From: Ophiobolus disseminans | Lineage: Eukaryota; Ascomycota; Dothideomycetes; Pleosporales; Phaeosphaeriaceae | Direction of reading: 5' to 3' | DNA: 64,000 nt | NCBI GenBank assembly: GCA_010093685.1 | Contig: MU006237.1 | Coordinates: 372,001 to 436,000 of the forward strand | Shown here: positions 10,451 to 22,086 of the stretch, one piece after another | How positions within the stretch are numbered: the first letter of the stretch is position 1 | How the letters are laid out: each line of letters begins with the position of its first letter | Notes under the pieces: generated by a model | Database searches by the model: none | The model's input: only the letters and a program-made list of their open reading frames with translations | What the model was told of the DNA's origin: nothing | Position numbers and translations under genes: made by a program

Positions 10451-12000
10451 ATCAGGCGAGACTAGGGGCTCCATAGTCGTCCCCAACAAGGATTGCTTAT
10501 CAGGACTGCTCCAGATAATATGTAGCCAGCTTTTCCGCGGTGGCTCTGACAAAACCACTTTGTCGCCTTGAGTATCGTACCTGAATATCGCGTTCCTGAG
10601 CCTCCGACCAAGCCGGCGCGGTGGCGTCAACTAGACCACATCAAAATCGAGATTGAGGAAGTGGATGAGAATGTGTGAGATCGTGGAACTACGATCTCGT
10701 CTTTGCTTTTGCGTTCCGGGTGGTAGGTAGGCTGATCGTAGTGAAAAGGCGTTGTGTGCTATACTCGCCACCTGCGCCTAGTTGGGCGTACGATAAGCGC
10801 AACACTGCCCCAGAAACCCATCAAAAGACCGACTTGTGTAGCACCGACATGATTACGATTTAGAGCGCGCCAGTTTCCATCCCAAGCATCGCTTTTTCTC
10901 CGACGATCAGTTGCCTTGCGCGTGGATGATAACTTGTGCGACCACCCTTTGACCAATCAGGTAAGGCGACAGTGTCTTATCTCGCATGATAACTGAGTCC
11001 TGGCAGGTCTCAGCGCCTAGAATTTGGGGCAATTTGACCTCGATATCTCAGATCTACAAAGACATAAGCCCTTGGTTATCCCCAGATGAATGTAATTATG
11101 CTTTTGAGGCGTTTCGTTATCGACCCCAGTCCGCGGTGACGGCTCTCCAGATACTGCTCACGAGGCTTGCAGTGAGCCGCCATCGAAAGTCAATGCTCCG
11201 CGGTGATATTTTAGTGTGGCTTCCAAGATTTGGCATCGCTGCCTGAGACCCGGGAGGATCTAGACATGTGAATGTGGGTTTGAGCGACGTCGGGAGGTCT
11301 TGCCGGAGAAAGAGAAATCGCAGTGAGGTGAAGTCTGTTCTCAACTTTCTCCGGAACATTACCGTGAGCTACTTGATCTGCTGTGTTGGTGGCCCCTGCT
11401 GGTTGATGTTGTGAACGAAACACATGACTCCTGGGAGGTCGTGACCGTCAAACACATTGCGACCAACACTGATGTTCTTACCAATTCAAACACCTAGGCT
11501 TAAGGTCTCTTTTTCGTATCTTCATCGTAAAGGCTCAATTCGCTGAACAGAAACCATTTGCGCTCATCGCTGCTCAGTGTTGCGACATCGGAGGACGACC
11601 ATCCGGAGAAACATTTTACACTGTGGGTAGTCAACCTCAACTCGTACTCCCAACAACATAATGTAGGTCCACCTACGAAGACTCACCCACGTTAAACCTG
11701 GACAGCGCATCCACTGCTCGAGTTGGGCCGGAGAAGCTTGTGCGGAGGCAGATTGTCTCGCTGTGCAACCCGACGCCGAGCTCCAAACCCGCATCGCTTG
11801 CTCAAGTCAGGTGCTGAGCATACCACCAGTGCAGCAAGATCTTATGAGTAGCAAAAACACAAAGACTAGGTAAAGATAACGTGATGGTGCTGACAAACAA
11901 TCTCGTTGTTCGGCATGGCCACACTGGTCTCCCATGCACAACTATCTCTTCGATGCAACTTCATGAAACGTGAGCGCAACTGATAACGAGAGTACAGTAG
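10451..12000. other. Gene-poor intergenic DNA
   Basis: About 1.5 kb with scattered frames under 90 codons, none with a recognisable domain or good splice context. It may hold the distal part of the nitrate transporter promoter. Nothing else is supported. Confidence 0.35.
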
Positions 12001-12435
12001 ACAAGCTCAATAGAGCAGAACAAAGCGCAACGTAAAAAAAGTAAGCGATAGTAATATCGCCAGAGCTTCCAGCCAACAAAGTGTGACAAACTCCTCTGGA
12101 CATCTCAACGCGAAATCAAAAAGCATATCAACACCCAACCACACACGCACTCCGGTACCCCTCACACATCTAACCCACAAGCACTTCTCCAAAATGCCTT
12201 CTCACAACGCAAGCGCAGCCAAGGTCATAGCTGGACAAACTCTACATGACTAAACAACGCAAAACGCAAACAACCCAATAGACAATAGTGACCACCTCAG
12301 CATCGCCAGAGCTTGCAACTACACACTCGCTCCAATACCTCTTCCACAAACCTCCCACAACCACCCCTCCGATACGACTTCCCGATTTGCAAGTGCAACC
12401 AACGTCCCCGTCGGCCAAACGCAACCAAACTAAAC
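12001..12435. repeat. Degenerate direct-repeat region before the minisatellite
   Basis: Short words recur at unequal spacing. ATCGCCAGAGCTT occurs near 12056 and 12300, and ACTAAACAACGCAA near 12248 and 12430. The tract is C- and A-rich on the plus strand. The pattern looks like diverged duplicated segments next to the perfect 7-bp array. The frames through it encode low-complexity peptides and are not genes. Confidence 0.4.
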
Positions 12436-12570
12436 AACGCAAGACGCACGACGGACGACGCAAAACGCAAGACACAAGACGCAAGACGCAAGACGCAAGA
12501 CGCAAGACGCAAGACGCAAGACGCAAGACGCAAGACGCAAGACGCAAGACGTAAGACACAAGACGCAAAG
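12436..12570. repeat. 7-bp minisatellite, unit GCAAGAC
   Basis: Ten uninterrupted GCAAGAC units occupy 12481-12550. They are flanked on both sides by variant units such as GTAAGAC, ACAAGAC and GCAAAAC. Because 7 is not a multiple of 3, all frames stay open through the array, which creates long artificial reading frames on both strands. It is not the fungal telomere unit TTAGGG. Confidence 0.85.
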
Positions 12571-13631
12571 AAAAACCACCACACCAGCAACAGCGACACT
12601 ACCTCGATAGAAGTAGCCGGTAGCTCCAACCACACCCCTACTCGCATGCCCACCCCACTGCTAGACAGTAGCGCATCAACCACATCGAGCTCGTGTGGAA
12701 CATCCTCTCGCGAACCCGAATAGGAACAGTGGTCTGGAGTAAACATAGTCATATCAACTTTTGCACGCGCACATGCTATCCACCCTCCAAGGGTCGGTAC
12801 TGCGGCGTGACTATAGCACACTGCCCGTAGCCTAACTCTGGTTTGCGTGGGTAAGTAGTTGTAGGGATGAGAGCGATTGGGCCAAGACGATGATGTGCGA
12901 TTTGCGATGTGTATCCGGTATGTACATGTAAGCGAAGCAAGCGGTGCATGAGTTTCGAACTATGTGCTCGTGAGCCTCTATTATCCATGGATGGGGATGA
13001 AAAGGTCAGGTACCGATCTGTGTGCGCTGACACGGTGGAACGTACCTCAAAGCCAACTTGGAAGATATGTGAATCGTGAAAGCTATGAGATCGAGCAGTC
13101 CTGCGATCCTGCTCGTCAATTTCAACCCGATGTGTCGAATCCTGTCCCACTTCCGACTGTCATTAGATCGAATTCACCAGATTAGTAATCCAAAAACATC
13201 AAAACCACACACAAAGCAAAAAGACACATGCTGCGTATTCAGGATTGGATTACCCTGATGCTAATGTCGCAACGCAAGCAACGAGCAACATATCGTGCAG
13301 CTTCAATCCATACACAAATCACCCACCATACCGCACAACAACAGCACAGTGCAAGTCCACCCAGAGGGAGCCATCGGAAACCTCAACGATGGCACTGTAT
13401 CCAAAGGAGAATATCAAGGATTGCATGAGTAGTAATAGTAACAGTAGAGACATCGAAGGAGAAGGGTACATGGGGGGGGGGCCGCAGAATGCCTTCCCAC
13501 CACCGCGCGCGTAGGTCAACGAGAAGTAACGAGCCGACGCAGAATCGACGGGTCAAGCGCGTGACCGGGATGCCGTGCGGGGGGCTCTTTTTGGAAGAGG
13601 CTTTCGAAGGAAAGGATCGATGGTTATGTAT
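12571..13631. other. Intergenic DNA downstream of the PKA gene
   Basis: The stretch lies between the minisatellite and the 3' end of the kinase gene. Only short frames without domains are seen. It presumably includes the kinase 3' UTR and terminator, but I see no sharp signal to place them. Confidence 0.35.
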
Positions 13632-15256
13632 CTAAAAGTCGGGGAACAAGTGCCCGTGACTGTTCGGACACGTCAGAATGTGCTCTACTGTGTAAGGAGG
13701 ACTCTTCACGCACGGGTCGTCGCCTGCCTGACCGTATGCTTCCGTCTCTTCAGGATACTTATCGAACTGGCTGGCATCGCCCACGCCGGCTCGGACAGGG
13801 GGGACGTAGGGCGCGTCGATGTCCTTCTTCTGCAGCCGGTCCCACGTGACTTCGGCAAACCAGGGGTGGTTCATGACGTCCTTGCTGCCGCCGTGGAGGT
13901 TGCCGAGCCGTTTGGTGAGGTCCGGGGTGATGAGCTTCTGCAGCAGATCGTGCGCATCGGGGTGGATGTAGGGGGGATACTTGACCCGTGACTTGAGGAT
14001 GTTTTCGTAGATCTTCATGGGCGAGCCGCCGTCCCAGAAAGGCGTGAAGCCGCAGAGCATCTCGAATATGAGGATGCCGAGGGACCACCTGCGTACGTAA
14101 GCATGGACCCTGCACGATTGGCTGGGCAGACGTACCAGTCGACCGACTTGTTGTAGCCCTTGGACGCGACCACTTCCGGAGCGAGGTAGTCTGGCGTGCC
14201 GCAGAGCGTCCACGTGATGTCGGGCACCTCCTTTGCGAAGCCGAAGTCGGTGATCTTGAGGTGGCCGTGGCGGTCGAGCAGCAGGTTCTCGGGCTTGAGG
14301 TCGCGGTAGATGATGTTGTGCGAGTGCAGATAGTCGAGGGCGAGCGTGACCTCGGCGGCGTAGAACTTTGCGACCGGATTGGGAAAGCGCTGCCAGAGTC
14401 AGTGTCTCGCGCCTGCCGGTTGGGGGGTCGCGCCTACCTGGGACTTGCGCAGCAGACTAAACAGCTCGCCGCCCTCGACAAAGTCCATGACCATGTACAG
14501 GTTCTTCGAGTCCTGGAAGGTGCCCCACAGGGTGATGAGGAACGGGTGCTTGACCTGCTGCAGCATGCGGCGCTCGTCGTTGGTATGTTCGACCTGCTTC
14601 ATCTTGACGACCTGGGCCTTCTTGAGCACCTTGACGGCGTAGAAGCGCTGGTTGTGCTTGGACTGGACGAGGTGCACGCGGCCGAAGCTGCCGGTGCCGA
14701 GGGTGCGCTGGATCTGGAAGTCGGTGAGGGAGTACTTGCCCTTTGTCACGCGCGCCTGGTTGAGCGGCTGCGTCTGGAACTGCACCCCGCCGCCGCCGCC
14801 GCCGCCGCCGTTCCGGGAGGCGGCGGAGGGCGCATTGGACGTGTTGGTGGGGTGGATCAGGTTCTGTATGCTGGGGGCATTGTGCGAGGGCGTCTGCTGC
14901 TGGGGCGGATGCTGCTGCTGCGCGTAGGCCGCGGGGTTCATCGAGTCGTTGGCCTTGTGCTGCGCAGGCGAGGGCGCAGGCGGCGTGTTGTTGCTGTTGT
15001 TGCTGGTGTGCGCGCTCTTGGCCGACTCGTTGGTCTTGGTGGTGTGCAGATGAAAGGAGCCCGAGGTCCGCTTGGACGTGGTCGGCGTCAGTGGAGAGGA
15101 AGCGTCCACCGGCGACGTTGGGGAGGTCGGGTCGTTGGTTCCCTGCGAGTCCTTCGTCCGCTTCTCTACAGCGTGCAGGCGCGCAATCAGCGTCCGTCTG
15201 GGTCAGTTCGCACACAAAGCACACTCACTGCGCAGGAGGCCGCCCAATGAAGGCAT
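13632..15256 (-). CDS. cAMP-dependent protein kinase (PKA) catalytic subunit
   Basis: An AGC-family Ser/Thr kinase, the effector of cAMP signalling. Exons are 15229-15256, 14438-15165, 14136-14389 and 13632-14088, giving 488 residues. The 28-nt first exon encodes MPSLGGLLR and splices into KKRTKDSQ, the conserved fungal PKA start, which is why 15256 is preferred over later in-frame starts. A low-complexity Asn/Gln/Pro/Gly region (about residues 30-145) precedes the kinase domain. Visible motifs are GTGSFGRVHLV, AVKVLKK, YRDLKPENLLL, DFGFAKEV, the activation loop TWTLCGTPDYLAPEVV, and DWWSLGILIFEMLCGF, spliced across the third intron. The C-terminus ends with the AGC hydrophobic tail F-P-D-F. 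All catalytic residues are present, so it should be active. Confidence 0.95.
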
Positions 15257-15916
15257 CTGGGCGGTGGAATGCTGCTCGAAGCGGGCAGCCCTGGCGGTCG
15301 CAACCTGCGCCGATCACCACTTCAGCGGGACGCGCAGAGGAATGCGCGGAACCTCAATGGACGGGCCGGCGACACAGGCACGGCTATCGAGGGCAGCAGA
15401 TGTGTCAGCGCAGGGCATGGGCAGGATGAGTAGTGATGGGACAGCAGCTACGGACAGGGAAGAGGTGAGGTGAGGGGGTCTAGGGTGGGATGGCTGGCGC
15501 TTCCTGCTTCTGTGGTTGAGCGTCTCGCGCCTCGCGGGGAAGAACAGTGCATCAAAGGGCCTGGACGCCACGCGCCAGGTTCACTCCCGATGTGCAATCG
15601 TACATTCACTGCAAGTCCATTATATACACTGCCAACATTAAAGTCATCCTACATCTACACCTCCACCCCAATTCATTGTCCTCGTTGTCGCGGAGCTCTC
15701 TCGATGCCGTCATGGCGCCTGAGCTATCGGGTCTGCGTGTATAAAAGGAAAGGCCGACACCCGAACTCGGTTAAGCTGGCCCAACTGCATGCGGACCGTT
15801 CTCGACCATGATTAGCACCCCATCATATGTCGATCTCCCTGCACCGAAACATCATCATCGCGCATCGCTTTCCACATGTAACTCCAATCCAAAGAACGCC
15901 GTATCGATGCTTAAAA
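15257..15916. other. Spacer upstream of the PKA gene
   Basis: This 0.66 kb lies between the PKA start and the 3' end of the glycosyltransferase gene, so it should contain the PKA promoter and 5' UTR. TATA-like runs occur near 15620 and 15740. No coding potential with a recognisable domain is seen on either strand. Confidence 0.4.
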
Positions 15917-17121
15917 TCACGTGCCCTGAGCGAAAAGCCCGCCCAGCACCACGGGCGAATACACCTCCAGATCCAGCCCGCACACCTCCATGCGCTGCGA
16001 CCGGAACCTTTCGTACAGCCTGCTCCACACCTCCTCCGCCTGCTGATCCTGCGGCCGCAGCTTGACGCGGTCTAAATACGGCATGTCGTACTCTGGGCCG
16101 GGCAGCTCCGGCTCCGACAACCGCACAAACGTCGTCGCTTCTTCGAACGCCGTTGCATTGAAGTCGCCAGTGACATGGCGCAGGTCCTGCGACTCGTAGT
16201 AGACGTTGCCCATGGAGAGCGACCATTCCGAGATGAGCGACTCGGGCGCGTTGAATGTCTTGCGGAAGAGGTTGAGGTCGGTTATTGGCCGCGACTCGCG
16301 GAGCTTCTTCATCTGGTGGAACTTTTCTTGCGACGGGTTGATGAGGAGCAGTGATGTGGACATGTCGTTGCGCGCGGGCGTTGCTGGATAGGCCGCGAGT
16401 GGTTCTGACTTTGAGAAGGCGAGTAACGAGTCGAGCGCTGATGCATCGAGCAGCACCCCCGGTCCCTCGAGGTACAGTATGCGCTCGTAGTCGACGAGCG
16501 AGTATATGCTGGCGAGCGAGTATGAAGACGGCAACGTTGCGTCCGATCCGTCCACAATCGGCTCCATGGGCATCAGCGTCACTCCGTATCGCCGCGCTGC
16601 CGCCTTTAGCAACCGCCATGTTGTCGCCATCTGCGGGTCCTTCTTCGCATCCTCCACATTCGCGAGCCATAATCGTGGAAACATGAGTATCCTCTTCGCC
16701 GGACTCTTCATTGCATGCAAGTCCGAGAGCAGCATGACTGCGCTACACAGCTCAACATGCTCCCTGACCACCTGCACGTATCCCAGCCTGCTCCAGTCCA
16801 TAGTTTGGCCTGCAATGTACTGCGCATACGTCTCATCCACCTCCGGCCGACTCCCCACCGGTCGTGCCCATTTTACATCCAACGTAGGCGGTTCTATCGG
16901 CTTCGCTGCGGGCAGCGGCTTCGGTAACCGCGGTCTTATCGCGGCTTGTAGGTTGTGTACATATCGTTGTTGCAGGACGTATCCCGACATAAAAAGCGCA
17001 AACGTGAATGCAAAAACTAGATTCGTCAGTCAAAGCATCATCAATTTCATTGCCTTAACATACCAACACATGCAGATATAATAACAGATACCTGTCCCGA
17101 GGATAGCAATAACCTGCCCAT
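15917..17121 (-). CDS. Glycosyltransferase family 8-like type II membrane protein
   Basis: Two exons, 17064-17121 and 15917-17016, are joined by a gtatgt...ctag intron and give 385 residues. The join produces one hydrophobic N-terminal anchor (VSVIISACVVFAFTFALFM, about residues 11-29), typical of a Golgi type II enzyme. The lumenal part resembles fungal glycogenin/GT8-like sugar transferases. It contains MLLSDLHAMKSPAKRILMFP, YSLVDYERILYLEGPGVLLD and a C-terminal block EYDMPYLDRVKLRPQDQQ. The metal-binding DxD of classical GT8 enzymes is not evident at YERILYLEGPG, so activity and donor sugar are uncertain. It is transcribed divergently from the Prp38 gene. Confidence 0.75.
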
Positions 17122-17414
17122 TTTGAAATAATGTGCACAAAAAGGGGTATCAAAACGTGTGAAATGGGTATATATGTCAAAAGAAAAGGGTTCAGTGAAG
17201 ATGTAATCGTGAGCTCGTGCATATGTCGTGAATTGATGTGAAGGGCTACTGTGGGTCGAGATGCTGGTAGGGCTGAGTGTTGATGGGGGTGTTGCGAGGA
17301 GCAACGGCTTATCGATAGCGAGCTTGGCTAAATTTATCGTCATTCCAGATATTAACACGAGCACCACCAGCCACGACTCTCACAACGCACAATAAATCTG
17401 CGCACAACGATAAC
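17122..17414. promoter_or_regulatory. Shared divergent promoter region
   Basis: A 293-bp gap separates the start codons of the glycosyltransferase gene (leftward) and the Prp38 gene (rightward). It must contain both core promoters and 5' UTRs. I see no strong TATA element in a sensible position for either gene. Confidence 0.5.
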
Positions 17415-18404
17415 ATGGGATCGAATAAGCCACGCTATGATAGAGCTGACGAGCGCGCCCTACTCGACGACCGAGGCTATAGCGGCGCCCTCATCCGAGG
17501 CCAAAATCCCGCCCTCCTCTTCGAAAAGGGTGTCCGCGAGCGCATCACCGAGTCATACTACTGGAAAGAGCAGTGCTTTGGTCTGAACGCAGCGACTCTA
17601 TGCGACCGCGCCGCAGACCTCAAGTTCATCGGCGGCACAACAGGCATCACAGGCAAGCCAACGCCATTCCTGTGTCTGGCATTCAAGCTACTACAGCTTG
17701 TGCCTGAGAAGGCCATCATACTCGAGTACCTAAACTTCAGAGGAGATGAAGATGAAGAAGACGAGACGAACGGGGACACAAGGCCAGAAGAGAATGGCGA
17801 GAAAGAAGAAGGGGACGACATCAAGAAAGAAGACCTCAACGCGTCTGGCAAGCTCGGCAACTTCAAATACTTGCGCTGCCTCGCAGCCTTCTACATTCGC
17901 CTCGCCTGGGAGCCCGTCGAAATCTATAAAACGCTCGAACCCCTCCTCACAGACTACCGCAAAGTCCGCCGACGCCTCAAGGACGCATTCACACTCACCC
18001 ACGTCGACCAATTTGTGGACGACTTACTCGTGAAAGAACGCATCTGCGCGACGAGTCTGTGGAAGTTGCCGAGTCGAGCGAATCTCGAGGATCTCGAGAT
18101 GCTGGACCCGCGAGAGAGTCCGTTAGACGGCGAGGTGGATGAGTTGGACGAGGAGATGGAGCGGGACGGAGGGAGTGAGGGGAGTATGAAGAGTTATCGG
18201 AGCGGCGGATATGATAGTCGCAGCAGAAGCAGGAGCAGGAGTTACGACAGCAGGAGTCGGAGTCGCAGCAGGAGCTATGACAGCAGAGACCGAAGGCGAA
18301 CGAGGAGTCCGAGTGATAGAAGTAGGAGAGACTCGAGAAGTCGAAGTAGGAGCAGGACTAGAAGTAGGAGTCGTAGAAGGGATCGAAGTGAGGGCGAGAT
18401 ATGA
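17415..18404 (+). CDS. PRP38: Pre-mRNA-splicing factor 38
   Basis: A single-exon 329-residue Prp38 orthologue. Prp38 is part of the U4/U6.U5 tri-snRNP/B complex and is needed for spliceosome activation in the nucleus. The N-terminal Prp38 domain spans about residues 20-215. It shows ALIRGQNPALLFEKGVRERI, YYWKEQCFGLNAATLCDRA, FKYLRCLAAFYIRLAWEP and YRKVRRRLKDAFTLTHVDQF. An acidic insert (about residues 110-135, E/D-rich) interrupts the domain. The C-terminus is an arginine/serine-rich tail of repeated S-R dipeptides from about residue 265, as in metazoan and fungal PRP38 proteins that act like SR proteins. Confidence 0.95.
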   Translation: MGSNKPRYDRADERALLDDRGYSGALIRGQNPALLFEKGVRERITESYYWKEQCFGLNAATLCDRAADLKFIGGTTGITGKPTPFLCLAFKLLQLVPEKAIILEYLNFRGDEDEEDETNGDTRPEENGEKEEGDDIKKEDLNASGKLGNFKYLRCLAAFYIRLAWEPVEIYKTLEPLLTDYRKVRRRLKDAFTLTHVDQFVDDLLVKERICATSLWKLPSRANLEDLEMLDPRESPLDGEVDELDEEMERDGGSEGSMKSYRSGGYDSRSRSRSRSYDSRSRSRSRSYDSRDRRRTRSPSDRSRRDSRSRSRSRTRSRSRRRDRSEGEI

Positions 18405-18674
18405 TCTAGGTAAACTCCACACCATCAAGGCTCTCGGCAATGACATGAGCCACATGAAAGCAACATTTCCAACCATCCTGGTGCTTCCCGGCGTTTGCAC
18501 CTCCGAGGTCCTCCATTTTCGTGCACGTGCTAGTATTACTAGCGCCATGGAAACTTTAGCCTTTCCTCATTCGCATCACCCATGATCGTCACCCCTCCTC
18601 GTACAACCTCAACCCCAACCGTGCAGCAGAAAGGACTTCCAAAAATCATCAACTCAAGCCTCAACCACACTGCA

Positions 18675-19553
18675 ATGGCCGCATCCAGCCCCAACCTCTT
18701 GACCCTACCGCAAGAGCTGAGAAACCACATTTACCCTTACCTCACGCACGCGATCCAGGACTCGACAACATGCAACTGCAGCGCTGCCCTTAACACAAGT
18801 TTCACCCTCGAAGCTACTATTGACGTCGCAACTGCGCCAATCCCGGAAGTCCTGCGAGTACATTCGCGCCTCCGCGATGAGTATCTCGAAGCACCCTGCT
18901 CCACGTCGTTATCCGTAATGGTTCGTTGGACGGTCGTTGCAACTCTGGACCTGTCGGCCCATCTAAGCGATCAATATTAGAAATCACCAGATCAGCCGGT
19001 GCGGATAGCATACTGCATAAAGCCAAACATCTCAACATGATCATCACCTAAGGAGAATCTGGGGCCGTCTTCCGGCGTGAAGTCTATCTCGGACCGTTTT
19101 GGAACTTCCTTAATGTCAATATCGGCATGCTTCGTGCCAGTGTATCGACCGTCAAGTTCGCACTGCGTCACACAAGCCGAACTAACTTCATACGCGTCCT
19201 TCATGACCGACAGCGACGTCGACTCGCTCCCGTCGTATCTAGCAGATCTTCCTCTCCTGCAGCGTACAGACGGGTATCTTGTTACGACATCAAGCCAGTA
19301 TGGTTGTCCGTCAGACATCACTGAAGTAGCATGCTGCTTATACCAGAAGGACTCGAAGCAAGAGCCATTCTGGGACAAGCTCCAGATCATGCACCCGTGG
19401 CCTGATATGAAGCTCATCGAGGATAGTCCAACGGGCAGCATGTGTTGGGAAGGCCCAGATGAAAATGGGGATGGAGAGAGAAGCGAGGACACGAGGAGGC
19501 TGTGGCGTGGTTCTGAAAGCTGCGCACGAATCGATGGGTTGGGGAATATCTGA
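18675..19553 (+). pseudogene. F-box-like family member R1, decayed
   Basis: The start ATG at 18675 leads into LLTLPQELRNHIYPYLTHA and, later, IPEVLRVHSRLRDEYLEAP. The frame ends at 18980. The family middle then continues in a second frame (FWNFLNVNIGMLRASVSTV, around 19090-19150) that contains a TAA at 19049-19051. The C-terminal blocks DLPLLQRTDGYLVTTSSQYG and ITEVACCLYQKDS lie in a third frame up to 19553. Two frameshifts and one nonsense codon are thus visible. It is the first copy of the right-hand array and is on the plus strand, opposite to the left array. Confidence 0.6.
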
Positions 19554-19735
19554 CTATGAAGATTATGTACATTTCTCGTCAGCATCGCGCCTTGTGCATG
19601 AAGTTGAAAGCGGCGTGCCTTGCATGCTAGCTAGCGGCGCGAAGGCCCTTCCGCACGACATTGACTCTTTTCAACTCAAACAATCTACTTCCTTCCCAAA
19701 ACTCTCTCTACCCACTACACACCAATGCTCAAACA

Positions 19736-20593
19736 ATGCCACTCATTTCATCACTTTCGAAGCTGCCCCCGCGAACTACGTAATCAGTATACAAGCATCT
19801 GACCGGGGATGCAAAATATGTCTTTTGGCCAGAAGCTGTGCGGCACCGCTTCCCTCCCCCTTTGAAAGAGGAAGGGTGTGATGTTATTCACGACGCGGGC
19901 ATAAATACGAGTGAACTTAGTCTTGGTGGTTTGGAGGGGGAATACGAAACACATATGAGCAAGAGGCGGTGTTCAGCCACAGTCCGGATCAGGTCAGGTG
20001 GTATCACCACAGACGCTAAACAGGATGCAGCCTACACAATCATACGCGACCATCTCGGAATACAGGAAATTTTCCGTGCTGTCGACAGTGTTACGTTCTT
20101 TGTCAACTATGGGTATACAAGGAGTGTGGGAACTCTCTTCTCTTATTTTCCGCTTGGATCTCAGCACTGGAACGAACTTGACAGATACGTCACAAAGATT
20201 AAGCAGCACCCCTTTGGCTGCGTCCGGGTTGCAATGACCTGGAGTTCTTTGTACGAAAATCTCGGCTTCGACAAGACGGAATAAGCGGCTTCAAAGATGG
20301 CTCACTACCTGGAGGGTGAGTTTCTTAATGCGCCGAAAGAGAGGTTCGGCCATCTGCCCCTCATACAGCGCAGAGAGGGATATCACTTGTACGACCAGAA
20401 GCGGCAGCATGATTATCCATTGGTTGTGACTAAACTCGCGTGATATTTGTTCGGCGAGGAGGAGCAGGACGCATACTGGGATCTAGCGGAGGCCGAGAGG
20501 GAATGGCCTGTCCCGGAGGATAATGAGGAATATTGTGGGGAGAGAGACTATACACCCCAATATGGAGTGACGCATCTGTTGAGCGAGACATGA
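19736..20593 (+). pseudogene. F-box-like family member R2, one frame with three stops
   Basis: From ATG 19736 to the stop at 20591-20593 a single frame of 286 codons follows the family from end to end without any indel. It is broken only by TAA at 19781-19783, TAA at 20282-20284 and TGA at 20441-20443. The N-terminus reads SSLSKLPPRTT, then SVYKHLTGDAKYVF after the first stop. Later come VDSVTFFVNYG, GHLPLIQRREGYHLYDQ and YLFGEEEQDAYWDLAEAE. Stop-only damage with an intact frame suggests point-mutation decay. Programmed readthrough is a less likely alternative. Confidence 0.65.
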
Positions 20594-20869
20594 GGAGAGT
20601 ATGGTGTGGTTCTGAGGTGCTGACCGGATCCTAAAGATGGAGTATTACCATGACCACGGCCCAGCACTTCAGGCTCTGGGGCCACTTGACATACTCAGCC
20701 TCATCATTTACTGCGATGTAAACTAGGACACTGTCTCACGTCATCTGGGGCGGGATGTACGCTGTGTGGGGTTAGTGGCCGATCAGCCACACCCAAGCTG
20801 GCGACTACTCTCCAACCATCAATGCATCCTCTTCCACAACCCAACTCCGCCAAAACCCCCAGCCAACAA

Positions 20870-21620
20870 ATGTCCCTCGTCTCAGCGCTCTCCCATCTTC
20901 CCCGCGAGCTCCGAGTCCAAATTTACTTCCACCTTACAACCAACCAGACCCTAACATGGGTCGGGAGACCATCTTTCGACATCTTCTCGTCCCCGCTCGC
21001 ATCCCCAGCTCTCATCACACTCCACAACTCCCCCATACCAACCGAACAGCTCGACCTCGGATGCACACATGACGAATACGAACAGTATCACAGAAGCACG
21101 CGCCTATCCGCAACAATACGCGCAGGCACATATGATAATCCTTACGCGCAGCCATACGACCAAGCAGACATTAGTACTCCGACATGGCGCGCCCTAAAGT
21201 CCCGACAAATGCCAGCAGCCGTGAAGAACTACTTCCACCCCGTCGATCGTATCACGTTTTTCATTGATTGCGGCTGGGAGACGCGTACCTCGCGATCTTA
21301 TAGACAGCCTGGAGAACGCCACTGGCGCGCGTTACAGCATTTTGAGAGATGCACGACAGGGGATGTGGCGCGTTTTAGAAGCTTTCGTGTGGCGATGTAT
21401 TGGAGCACGTGGCGCTTCACCGACACTGAAACTTCCACTACATGCCCGGAATTTTTATCACCGGGGGCGTTCCTCGATGCACAGCCAGCGAGCTTTGCTG
21501 GATTGCCGATTGTGCATCGGGGCGAAGCGTATTGGCTGTATACGTCAGCTTCAGGAGGCTAGATACTGGAAGAAGCAGGGAGGATATTTTAACTAAGATC
21601 GCGTGTTACTCGTATGGAGA
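20870..21620 (+). pseudogene. F-box-like family member R3, 3' frameshift
   Basis: The frame from ATG 20870 (an upstream ATG at 20822 is also in frame) carries LSHLPRELRVQIYFHLTTN, the HNSPIPTEQLDLGCTHDEY block, VDRITFFIDCG and GLPIVHRGEAYWLYTSASGG. It then ends at 21562. The next family block continues in the +1 frame as ILTKIACYSYGEGAV, matching TKLA...YLFGEEE of R2. A single indel near 21555 would explain this. R3 and R2 are each other's closest relatives in the window, judged by VDxxTFFxxxG and the shared C-terminal spacing. A shortened but functional 231-residue product cannot be excluded. Confidence 0.55.
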
Positions 21621-21909
21621 GGGTGCAGTTTAGGAACAAGGCGAGGTAGAGAGGGAGTAGCCGGTTCCGGGAAGGGATGAAGTAGGTTCGCCTGGGGAGG
21701 GTGAACATGCGCCGAGGTTTGGATTGGAGGGTTTAGAGAGGGGGAAGAAGGAAAAGAGGGGGAGTGGGGAGGCGGTGGAGTGGTTTTGAGGGCTGGTTGG
21801 AATTGGTTATGGAGAGCACTTGGAGTTTCACGCTGCGGGTGTGGACCTCGAGTTTCGATGTTGGGAACAAATGAGGCTGATTCAGGTACGCACACTGCCC
21901 AGATGACTT

Positions 21910-22086
21910 CTTAAGGTATCTGCGGGCTCAATCGGCTTTACCATACAACGCCTAAGAGGGTCTGCGAGTGCGTAAGTGAGGCTATTTCTAGACGTGCGAC
22001 AGATTTCTAATAGGGTACAAACACCACTTTTTCAGTGATAGCGTTCACTCACGTACTCGCAGACCCCTCTCTCTAGGCGCCTTAAG
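21910..22086. repeat. Imperfect inverted repeat, possible MITE-like element
   Basis: The arm at 21949-21979 and the reverse complement of 22045-22079 share about 30 matching bases with small gaps, around a 65-bp loop. Outside them, CTTAAGG at 21910-21916 is mirrored by CCTTAAG at 22080-22086. A shorter sequence resembling the right arm lies at 25001-25034. No transposase is encoded. Target-site duplication could not be established by eye. Confidence 0.5.

Noticed and set aside
12288..12821. Long overlapping frames on both strands through the 7-bp repeat
   Set aside because: The repeat unit contains no stop in any frame, so the frames are open by construction. The peptides are pure repeats with no domain.
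14261..15250. A 329-codon plus-strand frame across the PKA gene
   Set aside because: It is antisense to the well-supported kinase exons and owes its length to GC-rich codon bias; no motif is present.
15738..15750. TATA-like box pointing right near 15740
   Set aside because: No plus-strand gene follows within 1 kb. The frames at 15808-16075 are antisense to the glycosyltransferase 3' end.
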